A stretch of DNA of 64,000 nucleotides from Ectocarpus siliculosus (taxonomy: Eukaryota; Sar; Phaeophyceae; Ectocarpales; Ectocarpaceae): contig FN649746.1 in the NCBI GenBank assembly GCA_000310025.1, positions 358,920 to 422,919 on the forward strand. The letters are read 5' to 3'. The notes beneath the pieces are model-generated. The model did not search any database. It was not told where the DNA came from and saw only the letters and a program-made list of their open reading frames with translations. Positions 44,601 through 56,600 of the stretch are shown piece after piece (within the stretch, counting starts at the first letter, position 1; each line of letters opens with the position of its first letter). A program made the position numbers and the translations under genes.

Positions 44601-47600
44601 GGGAGGATGAGTCAAGTAAGGGGTTCAATTCGAGTGCTTGCGGAAATTCGTTCTAATTTGCACAAGCAGCTGCTCGTAGTTCCCGAAGCTCTCCACTGGT
44701 ACATGCTTCGTATGTAGTAGGATTATCCTTGTTCTCCAGGCACTTCAACCATCGACACGGTGCGTCGTTTCTTGATATTTCTTGATTTGGAATACTCGAC
44801 ACGTTGACTTTCCCCAGCATTCTGGCATTGTGTACCTTTTTCGGAGTAAAACTAGTGGGGACTATTATGCAACAATATTATCCTCTCTAAAGACTGTCAC
44901 GTGCCTCACCTTACTTGGATATGGATCGCTTCGCCGGTGTCCTCGAAATTACCGTTCATACCATTTGGTCTGGCGAAGGTTGGCGGATTTGTTTCCGGAC
45001 TACGGGTCATTCGGATTTTCCGCATCGCAAGGGTGTTCCGACTGGCGTCGCTGGGAAAGCTGGGCCGGAAAAAGTTCAACGCCTCCCCCCAGGTTAGCAC
45101 GAACTGAACATCTTCCTCGTAACTGCCAATCATGTACACAAGTTTCGAATTCTGCACCTCGTACTTAGTAGCCGAGAACGTGCGTTCGCGAGTTCTCATG
45201 AGGGAACAACGACTCAACTCTCACAGCGCTGAGAAGTGAAGGCATGTACCGCGACCGTGGATCGGAGGTGTTCAGCTCGAGAGGCATGGTCGTAGGATAA
45301 TAAGTGGAAAACGCGAGCGACAGTTGACGTGCAGAACGGCGAAAATGTTTTTGAGTAGGGATCCGGCCCGCTCGTAAGAAACACCCATCTTGAGTAAAGC
45401 TTGAAGCCTACTCATCTCAACGATCGAGCGCAGGCAATTGCTATGATACCATATCCAGTAGGATTTTATGTGACTTGTGATGCCGGCGACTGGGCACAGC
45501 TTCTTTCGCCATGCTTCCTGTTTTTCCACAAATATTGGTACTCCAAGTGCAACACCGTATTGCCTTTCATTTTGAAACGTTTCACGAGATCGGTGTCGTT
45601 AATTTGCTTTCGGAAGGTTGAGAAGAGGAGATGTTGCATTGAAATCCGGACTACCATCTGTGATGCGATGATAGTGAGCTAGGAAGACATCGCGTCCCGT
45701 CCTCGAACGCCCACGTTCACTGAATGGACGGCCAGGTCGACCTCGGGAGGATGATCTCCATCATCACCACGTCCATACCGTGGATTGTTAACATCTACGT
45801 CGTTCAGCTTCTGCTCATGTACACCTTCGCCGTCCTAGGTATGTATGGAACGCCAAAGTTGCGATCCGAAAGGATGGTCATAACCACTCCTGCTTGTTGA
45901 TAGACGTGCCTATTTGCTGGGATACGAGCCGCTCTCGCCTGGTATTGATGAAACGCTGATGATTGTCGTAGTTTTGGTGCTGCATTTTTTCGCTCCCAGT
46001 TCCTGTCGCCGCCGTCCTTGGCAGCACTCAAGCGTTAGTCAGGCGGATATGCTGCACAAACCATGGCCGGTTCAATGGCCGACGTTCGTGGTATGTTAAC
46101 GTCAACGTGAGAAATGGTGAATTACTCCCCCCCTCAGCCCGCTCCGACAGAGCAGCTTCCCGTTCAAAATCCTCTCAGGCATGCAGTTCTTCGGCGGTGA
46201 CCTAGAGGACGTCGAATCGGAAGGAGACAACTCCATCCGTTTCAACTACAACAGCTTCGGGAAGGCAACCGTGACGCTGGTGGACCTTCTCACGGGCAAC
46301 GTTTGGAGCGAGCTCATGTTCGACACAGTCGCCGCAACCGGCCAACAATCGGGGATTTTGTTCTACGTGGCGTGGCTTATCCTGTCGAGGTGGCTGGCGG
46401 TCGCTATGGTGGTCACCGTGCTCTTCAATCGCATCGACGTGGATACGGAGGACTACCTTAAGATAGCCGCCAAGCACTCCATGCGCTCCCTGTTTGCTCT
46501 CGAGCACGCCTTCATGCAGGTTCGTGTTCGTTCTTCTGGTCGATTTGTTGTTTCTGTCTTTATCGTTTGGTTACTGTCTTGTTGCCTTCACAGACACTTG
46601 TCCTTTAGCCTCTCTCCAGAATCTTATAGACGGCAAGAAAAACACGAGTACCGTAGCCCAATGCAAGGTACTACTAGAAACAAGCGAGACAAGAGAAAGT
46701 TCGGTCCAACCACTCGCAAAGCAGAAAACGTCCCTGTACACAACAGCAAGCCCAGAGAGACAAAAGTAGCGTAGGGTGAGGAAAAAATCACAGGCAAAGC
46801 GTCTCTCAACCTCCCCAGTCGACATCATCTTCCCGGTATGGCCGTGTTTCAATACAGTGCCACAAGAGCCACGCGTTCTTGACCTGGCGAAAGCGGTACG
46901 AGGAAGCCACGGGGAACCGGTCTTCCACCAGGGGCCAGATGAAGCTGCTCGAGTACTCCCCTCCCGCAGCGCAGCCGGGCCTGTGGCAAAAAGTGGCCGC
47001 CTCAAAGAAATCCCTGCTCATCTTCGGGCCTCAAAACCGATTCCGGGAGTTCTGCCGGTGGCTCACCACCTCTGCAGCCGTCGTGCCCCCCAGCCCCTTG
47101 GACATCGAGTCGGAACGAAACGCCTCCGTTGGCGCCGTCCACCACCGGGGTTCCCGCAGCGGTAGGCAGGGAGGGGGGGTAAGACGCGGGACCCAGGGGG
47201 ACGTGATTGCGGGCAGTGGAAGGCCGAACGCCTCCTCCACCCTTTCGACGAGAGGAAACCAGGGCTGCTGGAGGCGGTTTCTCCGCAGGCGGAAGCCCCG
47301 CCGCCTTGCCCGCCTCACCCATCAGACTGCCCAGGTCTCTGCCGTTGTCGTCACCCTGGTCGTCGTGTCCCTCGACGCCGAGCTGTTTTCCGGGCGCCGA
47401 ACCGAGGGGGTGGGCACGACGCGCCTGCTGCTTGAAACCGCGTCCGTGTGGGCGTTTCTCGCCGATTCCCTGTTGTGCATAGTGGCGCAGGGGCTTGTCC
47501 TCCTGCCGGGGGGGTACCTCCGGGACCCGTCCAACGTCCTCGCCTTTGTTCTCACCATTCTGTCTGCCATCTGCTTGTGGGGCTTCGGCGGCACGGTTGG

Positions 47601-50600
47601 GCGGGGAACGCTGCTGTCGGTGTCGACCCTGAAGGCCCTGCGCGGGCTGAACGTCTTTCGCTTGCTGAGTCTCGCCGAGCTGTCGCGTAGCCTGACGGAC
47701 TTGTTGAGGTCCCTCCGTTCTTCAGGGAAGGCGCTGTGTCTCGCCGGAGGGGTGGTTGTGTTCTTCTGGCTCCAGTGGGCGATCGTGGGGCTCCAGGTAT
47801 CTACTCGTGTTGTCCTACGTTTTTTCCTGTTCTTTCTTTTTTCGGTGGGTCTTGTGCCATCTTCCAGTACCACAATAGTTGTTTTCGTTTCTTGTTGAAC
47901 CTCTGTCGATTGTGTACTTGCACGCTGCTTCACCCCAAACCGTTAGCCGTTGGAGACCAACAGCCATGTATCGCTGCTTGGGTTGATTTGTGTCGTTTGG
48001 CTGTCCGAGACAGCAGACAACGGGTAAACATGCGCCTCTGCAGCTTAAAATAAGCTCCGTTTGGATGTGTTGGATGCCAAATCGACACGTTCAGGTGTGG
48101 GAGGGCACATTTGGTTATTGTTCTGATCCCGTGACCGCCGAGGCACACGGAGAAGAAGTGTTCTATGTGTACCACACGAGTGAGAACGGCATAGAAGGGC
48201 AGCAAGAATGCGAGGCCGAAGGCTACGAATGGGGAAACGCCACCTGGAACTTCGACAACTTCGGAAACGCGCTGCAGTCGGTGCTCATCATCTTCACGTA
48301 CGATGGCTGGCAAAACATCATGTTCAACGCGATCAACGCCAGGTAGGACAGGTTCTATGCTAGTCTTGTTTATGATCATTACGGTTCTGTGAAAGGGACG
48401 CTCAGACTCTTCAGTTTGCTCGCGCACCAAGGAACAGAAACAAGCAGCGTGTCACCGCGATCCAAATTTATGGGCCCTCTCTACCCGCCAAAACCCGCGC
48501 AAAAGGTATCAGTCGTTTTAGTGAACAACGCCTTCGTACCCTAAGAATCCGGTATTCTAAGCCAGCAGGTTGACCATGCGCAGGATTGACGTTTGTCCTT
48601 TCGTCGCCTCTGTATTTGGTTCTTCTTGTGAAGCTCAGTCACGTTTCTTCACGCATTGCTTGCACCCCCCAACAAAAATAAATCATCAGGGTGGCTGACG
48701 AAGGTCTCAACGGCAGTGAGTGGAACAACACCTGGGCCGCGCTGTTCTTCCTGTTCGTGCTCCTGCTCTCCCTGGTGCTCGTGTTGCTTTTTGTCGGCAT
48801 GGTGTTCTCGATGTACACGTTCATCAACCTTACCAAGCGGAGCGGCCAGCGTCTCTCCAGCCTGAAGCAGGTGGGGCTCTTTGCGGTACATTTGCAGCCG
48901 CTGTTTTCATCTCCAGGGGCATAAACCTTTGCCCGTTTCATTGGTGTCTTAGCACGAAAAAAACTGCTTAACAGCTGTTAGTCCTCCCGTAAGGTAAACC
49001 ACGTCAACTACATGACCAGCGAAATGGACGACGAACGAAGACAGCAAGATTTGCACCCGATTATAATTTCCCGTCCAAACGTCTCAGCGCCGCACCAGAT
49101 GTTTTGGAAGATGAACGAGACACTCTTATTCCAAAGCTTGGCCATTTTTCTTTAACTCTAACGCTTTCCCAACCCAGGCGTTCTGGACCATGTACGAAGC
49201 AAAGCTAGCCAAGGTTCAGCCGGACACGGTCCTTGCTTGCCCCGCCGATGCCCCCGCTGTGCGGCGGCTCCTCTTCAACGCGGCCAGCAAACGTCGCTGG
49301 GGCATCGTCCTAGCGTCTCTCATCGGAGCGAACGTTGTCGTACGGTTCCTGATCGGCTCGAACTGGTTGCACTACTTCGACGCGCCCTCCTGGATTCACC
49401 TGGAGGAGGCGGTGTTCGCGCCCTTGTTCGTGCTCGAGTGGGTTTGCAGAGCGATTGCTTTCGGAGGCGTTCGGGCTATCACCAGGTCTGAGGGGAAAGG
49501 GGCGGACGATGCGCACAAAATCTTGAGATTCCTCTCGCGCGATGTTCTTTACTCGATGCAATGTCTCGAACAACCCTGAAAAAGGCGATCTAGGGTCAAG
49601 CTCCTTTGTACCCTTCCCATCATCAGGACGGACGGGCCCGTTCCTTTGGCCACCCGCAAAACGCGAACGAGAGGGTTGCTAAACAAACCTTATTTAGCTC
49701 AAGCTGCAAATCGTTGTCGATAACCTGCGTGTACATGGACACGTGTCGAGTGAAGAAGTCGGCTGGTCGCCACGAGCATCACGAAAGAATCAGGCCGGCT
49801 CTCACATTCCGTTTCATCTTCTCCCACTGTGCACAACGTTAGCCGAGCTCGAATCCTCGCCCGGACTTTCCCCACCGACTTCACCCTCAGGTCGTATTTC
49901 CAGATGGTGGATTTCTTTTCAACGCTCGTGTTGGCGCTGGTTTTTGTTGAAGAGGTGAGCACGTCATCACCTGGAGAGGTGCCTGTAAGTGGATATCGAT
50001 TTTCTGATGACTGTACGTTGCGTTGCACTGACGCTCTTTGGAAACATCGTCTAACAGCAACCTAACCTGAGCAAGGCACTGCGTTTCCGGGGTCTCCCTG
50101 ACGTTGGCGGGCGTTGTGGCAGTGAGCTTTCGAGTTGGCACCTCCTTTGACACTCCAGCCCCGCTTCCTCCTAACGCCTAAAACTCTTGCGTTTTGTGCC
50201 GCGATGCTAACACTCACGCGCGTGCACTCAGATCCTGTTCCTCTCGAACCTGACACCATCGTCCTCCGCGTCCTTCTGGAGAGCCGTGGAGGCCGCCTCG
50301 ATGGTTAGGCTCGTCCGCCTCGGCCAAGTCCTCCCGAACGCCCAGGAGTTTCTCCTCGTGATCGCCAAGTCTTCCAGCGTCGTCTTCCCCCTGCTGCTCG
50401 TGCTCACCGCCCTCACCTACCTCTGGAGCGTGTTCGGCGTGCTCTTCTTCGGGAACGAAACGTACCTCGCCGGGCTGTTCGGGGATGGGAACCCCTGGGA
50501 GACCGTGAACCGGCACCAGGGCTTTTTCAGCGTTGCCCAGGGCATGCAGACCATGATCGGCGTCGCGACAACTCCCGGGTCGAACGGCTGGATCACGCTG

Positions 50601-53600
50601 ATGCAGCGCTACGAGGACGTTACGTCCCCCCAGTGGAGGTGGGCGGTGGTGACGTTCTTCGGAAGCTACGCGCTCCTGACGAGGTTCTTGCTGGTGCATT
50701 TCTTCATGATCACGCTCCTGTTCAAGTACAAGACTCACTCTTACGACAAGGTAGGGGGAAAAGGGAAACGCGGGGGCGGGCCGCATTTTTCCTGGTGAAG
50801 ATTTTCGTGCAATGGTTGGTTCGTTGTGCCGCTGACCCCGGGCTTTCGTTGGCATGCTATATTAGGGCAAGGGTGAGAATATCCCCCAAGTGTGTGGTTG
50901 AGAACTCTTAGAGAATTTCTGTTTTTTGTTCTGCCCCGCTGTTCTCGTGATTGCGGGGCTGCCCGTATTTCCTGCTTCGAGTCCCCCCGTTGGATCCACC
51001 AAGCGGATCGTCGAAGTATTATCTCTCCGCTTGTGCGGATTCAACAGCACGTTTTTGATGGAGACCGAATCGATTTTTTGCCGTCTTTCAGGCCGGCGTT
51101 GCAATCGAGCAAGTCAACCAGTTTAAGCAAGCGTGGATGGCCCACGCCTACCGTTACACCAAGGAATACACATCCATTTACGCCGGTCAGCTCGTGGACC
51201 TGCTCAGAGAGCTTCCCCCCCCTCTCGGAATCGGCAAGGAGGGGTCCTACTACGACTGCCAAATTCTGGCCAAGAAGGTGTGATAGCCCGTGTGCGTGCG
51301 TGTCCGGGGCCACAAACATATCGCGTAAATACCAGTTGGCGACAGTTTTGAAGCTTAGCGTTTTTTGCACGTTCTAGCCGGGTTTCTCGGATGGGTCGAT
51401 CGTTACCAAGTAAAGAGACAGGAAGGGATACACAACTCTCAAGCATTCGGGGGACGATCTTCCGTGTTTTATCTAACGGGGAAGGCTATCGACCTCGAAA
51501 CTCGCAGAAGGAGAGTCCTGATGTCTCATCCCCCTACCTCGCCGTTTCTGGCATTGTCGAGTCGGCCCGTCTGCAGTTGGCAATGCTCTTTGGAAACCCT
51601 ACATTGTGAACCGCCCTCACTTAGCCCGCTTCAGATTTCGGGATAGATGGAAGCGTTTCCCGTCATGCTTAGAATAATGTTATTGTCCTCTCGCGCATGC
51701 GTCGGTATCTGGGCGGCATCAAAGTTAATATCTTCTGGTGCTTGGGGTCAGCTTCCGTGGTTTTGTCGTTACCCTCGTCGATCAGGTGCTGATCGCCTTA
51801 GGAATAGACGTCGTCGCGCATGTCCCGGCTGAAGATCTGACGGGCGTGCTTTCGTTGTACGGGAGCACCGTCGAACATCTCGGCGGCAAGCCACTTCCGG
51901 TGCAGAGAAACGGTTTTGGGAGTGGTCCCGGATTCATCAGGCTTAACTTCTCTAAGGTATGTGAAAGTTTGTGACATGTGAGATGTTCCCTCGTACATAA
52001 ATTTCAAATTGTTTGTAACTTGAAATTTCGAACTCCTGACGATTGTCCGCTATTATTGTATCGACCGATCGTGCCCGACGACGATTGAAAACCACGTACC
52101 GGTCTCGATGGACCTCTTGTCCACGAACGAAGAGCAGACCACCAAGAGCAAACAATTGAGTTTTGGTCTGTCTTACTGCCCGTGAGGAGCGTTTCAAAGG
52201 CTCCTCCCGCCCATTTGTTTTCAGCATATTTCCCTGCTCGTTGTAGAGCCGATCGTTTCTTCGGCCACGGCGCGGGATGCCACACACACACACATACACA
52301 CACACAGGTGCTGGTTGCCGTCCACCGCATCGTTCTCTTCGACCTCACGCTGGAGGACGAGCGGCAGGTCAACGAAAGGAGGAACAACGCCATGCGCAAC
52401 CTGTGCGTGCTCAAACTTGGGGTTCACCGTTTCCTCGCCAATCAAGCCGAAAGGTGACCAAAGAGAACCCCTGCGCTGAACTCTTGCGCGAACATGCAAC
52501 AACAGCGAAGTCCATAAGTCAGAACACGCCCTACTGGTTTATCACAAAAGCCCGGGGTCCACTACGTAGAGCCCCCTCTACCTTTTAGACCCTACTCGCT
52601 ATGGTATCCGCTAGATTTAAGCCATAGAAATACAAGTTGGTTACCGAACAACAGTATAAACTCATCATCGCAAATCTATCACGGACTCTATTCTCTGGGA
52701 GATATGGATTTGTTGTGTTTTTGTAAGAAAAAAAACATTTTGCGCATCGCACCCTACCCGGCTCCCGCTGCTGGGGACGAACTCACGACATCCCAGGACA
52801 GTAGCAACGACCCGTGCACAGCAGGAGGGCGTGGCCCTGCGGGAGTGTTCTGTTCTCAGGACGCAGCTCCCGGCCACCTTCAGGGCTAGGATCTCCATGG
52901 CCCTCACGGCCGAGTTCTTGCGGTGGAAAGACCACGTGGATGTGAGCACTAGCCTTTCTTGTTTGGTATTGAACTTCAGAGGTGTTTTTCGCAAGTAGGA
53001 AGAATATAATCATCTACGTCAGTACGCGTTGTTCCGTGAATCTATTGGATTGTGTGTGCATCGGCATTGTCGATATAGGGTCCGCGGTCGATTGACGATG
53101 AACCGTCGCGAACCCTTTCGCTCAAAAAACCAAAAGCGCGCTGTTGGTGCATGGACGCCTCTTTCGTTGACATGCATGTATGTGCAGTTGTGGGGATGCG
53201 ATGGCGAGGTGGATCTGCTCGGGAGATGTCTGCTCGAGGCAGCTTCGCACGAGATCAACGCGACGGCAGCTGTAGAACAGGTGCTTGAATTCCCCGACCC
53301 CGCGCGCGGGGCGTGTGCATCGGGTGTCCCCATGCACAGTGTGGGAGGGAGACCTCTAACCAGCGAAATCCGAGGACCCCTTGATTTGTAAATCCTCGAG
53401 CAAGTGGTTCTCTATCGGGCTTTTGGGACTTTGAACAAAAACTGTTTGGTTCTGCTCTTAACTTGTGAGATAATGCGATATTGGAAGCTTTTCTGGTTCG
53501 ACCTAGCTAGTTTTCGCGGGTGAGCACATCAACGTTCCTCATCTCACCTCGTGGTGATCGCAAAAGAGGAAACAACGAACGGTGGACCTCCGATTTATTC

Positions 53601-56600
53601 GTCGGGAGCACAAGCTGTTAACCAAATCTGTAGCCAACAACAAGCCCGGAAGTCTACAAGGATGTGCAGTCTAGGCCGGTGGACCAAAGGTTGGCTCTAG
53701 GCCGGTGAGCCACAGGTTGGCTCGGAAAACCGTGCCGATCCCCGCTAGGTGTCGGGCGGTTGCGGGGTGAGTCTCCTATACCGCCTTATCCACGCTAAAG
53801 GGTGTAACTGGGGCACGTTTTGAATAATATATCTGAATTCCCCAGATGCCAACTCTTTAGCCGAACAAAGCACGAGATCAAAAGGCAAGTTACGATAATC
53901 CCAGCCAAACGTTTTTTGGGTTCGATGGCGTGCTACATCTCGCTCGGCTCAGATCTAAACGTACCCCCCCCCATTCCCACCCCGGTCTTCCCGGTGAAAT
54001 ATTGATCTGGTGATGGTATAGTTGACCACCAGGCTGTTCGAGTCCCACGTGGGAGACCGGAAGCTGGTGACCCGGCTGGCCGAGATCAGGCAGCACCTCC
54101 TTACGCTCAAGGGGCTCCGTGTGAAGCTCAACGCCGCCAGGGGAGACTACCTGCAAACCTCTTGGGACGGAGGCAGTCTCCGCGTGCGGCAGGTGTGATG
54201 CGAAACGAAACCTTCTCTCGCTTGTTCCAAGTTTCATTTATAATTGTTGTTCTCTGCTAAGTCTGGAAGGTACCCAGGGGGAGACACCGGTTGCTTCCCT
54301 ATCTCATCCAGAATCCAAGTCTCCCGTCCATGTCCATGTCAACTGGCCGGGCCTACAGAATGCCGTCCTGTACCGAGAACCTCAATGACACTGTACCATT
54401 GACATCCACCAACATCGGAAAAGTTCCCCACAACCCGGCACAGTGCTCCACACCAGACGCAGCTGGGGAGAGCCTTAGGTGTCATGAGGTGCACAGGGCC
54501 ATGCGTGGAGACAGGAACGTGTTGACACGGCTACTCTGTCTTCTTTCTCACATCCTGTTCAGAGTCCTTGTTTCGGTAGTTCCTTCGTCAATCGAGCGAG
54601 CGGTATTGGGATGAAACTGCCATCGTGCCGTAGTCACGGATGTCGATCCGGAGGCTATACCAAGGACTTTGTTGTCCACCGCCGAAGGTTGCTACATAGA
54701 GCCTCTTCCAAGAAAACGACCCTCCAAAATGTCCCCTTTTACACTTGTAAGCGACATCCAAACGCCGAGGAATAGCCCTGAAACCGTTTCTTTTTTTTTC
54801 ATACGTGCCTACAGCAGATCCACGGCTGGAAGAGCTGTGCTGTAGTCAACAGGAAGACTGGATGAGAAAAAATCTATCTTTGTCCTTGCTGAGCCTTTTA
54901 AATCGAGATTTTTCCCCTTTATTCTTTATTCTTTGGTGGCAAGACGATTGACGACGAGGAGCGAAACTCAGGAATAACAGGGATATGTGCCAGCGTGGAC
55001 GGCGTTTGGGTGTTCTGCACCACGGACGACGGGCTGCTCAAGGTTTTCAAACGAGGCAAACCTCCCCGCAGGAAGGGAAAGAAGAGGACCAATCAACAAG
55101 GTGCCGGGTGTATTATTCGCGTTTTTGGACTGTTTTATTTCGGTGATATCGGCGTCGTTATGAGTGTTGAGCGTGCTTTGTCCCTTTTTATCCTGGGACA
55201 AGCCTAATCTTTCCGTACAAGTTTGACGCATATAGTCAAATAGTTTGCTAGACCAACTTGACAACGTTCAAAAGGAAAAACAAGAAAACGACACGTTCGT
55301 GCTGTATACATGGTACTTACCCTCGAAGAACTACCTTGGTAGATATTATGTTGTTCGCCTTAAAGCCAATAGCATTTACTCCACCAACATTCCTTCCTAC
55401 ACGTCCTTCCTCTCCTCTTGCTTAGGAGCGTACGCCCTGGTGCAGAACATGGGGGTCAACGGAGACATACCCAAGGGTAGCAACGGCGGTAAAGGCAGCA
55501 GCGGCAGCAAGAGAACTACGAGGGGGTTGTGCGTTGCGTGTTCCCCGGACGGTTTCATCGTTATGGCCGGGTGTTCCGACTCAGGAGTCAGAACCTTTTG
55601 CCAAGACACTGCGGGGTTTCGGCGAGCTGTGCACGTGAGTGAATCCCTGCCCGCACCCCTCCGCAGCAGATATGTGGTTGTGATATATTATCTCTGTCAT
55701 GGTCGCGGGTTCTCATGTTCCGTTGTTGCCCCTGGGTTCCATAGGTGCTCTCAGCTTGCAGTACCGCCGTAAGGTCGTTTCGATGTTTAGTAGCAACTAG
55801 GACTTACCGTCAAAAACGAACGCTAGAATATGTGGTAGTGAAACCTTTGTTTTCCACCAACAATGTAATCTTTGTTTTCCGCCAACAGAAACAAACCGTG
55901 TAGATGAGCTTGAATAAACTCGCACCACTTTAACAATCACGAGTGAGCAGGCTGCAACAGACGTTTTTCTGTAGACATTCCACCTGGTACCAAACTCGTG
56001 CTTACCTCACGTTAGATTCTCTCGGTGGGTGTCAACCCAGGAACAAAACATGGGAACAGCGTTGTAGAACAACCAGACCCCAAATGTTCATACTGCTGAA
56101 ACTCACCACTCCGGAAAACCATCGGGAGCAATTCGTTGCTTATGAGTCGGCCGGCCTGTTGCCGTTTTCGGTGGGCGGAATAGAAGCAATAACACGCCTG
56201 CATCCTAAGAGAAGCAATGCTTACCGGGCGCGCGATCCAGCTAGCCTGAGCCGTGGTCGAGGTATTTCCTTCCGCCCCTGCTCCTGCCTTGTGTGCTCGC
56301 CCTGTTGAGAACTTCAGCTTCTCTCTTTTTCTCCACAATTTTTCGAGTCTCCCTCCGTGTTGCCTCATCTTTCTTCTCAAAAGTGGGAGGGTTAATTTCT
56401 TCTCCGGCGCGTTCGTCCTGTCCACGTTATCTGTTCCACTACTGTACCACCCCTTTCCGTCATGGCATCAGGAGATGAAGGCGGCAGGTGTCCGGGGGAG
56501 AAAACCGCCCATCTTATACCGCCCAACCTCAGTTGGCAAAGGGCACAAGGCAGCCGTGGTAAGTACGAGAGCGGGCCCTTGAATCCCATTATGAAAGTGT

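Noticed and set aside
53029-53391. Channel ending at the stop at 53391 by read-through of exon 53188-53280
   Set aside because: Kept only as an alternative; a normal donor follows VEQ in phase 0 and the chain continues in phase to the propeller.
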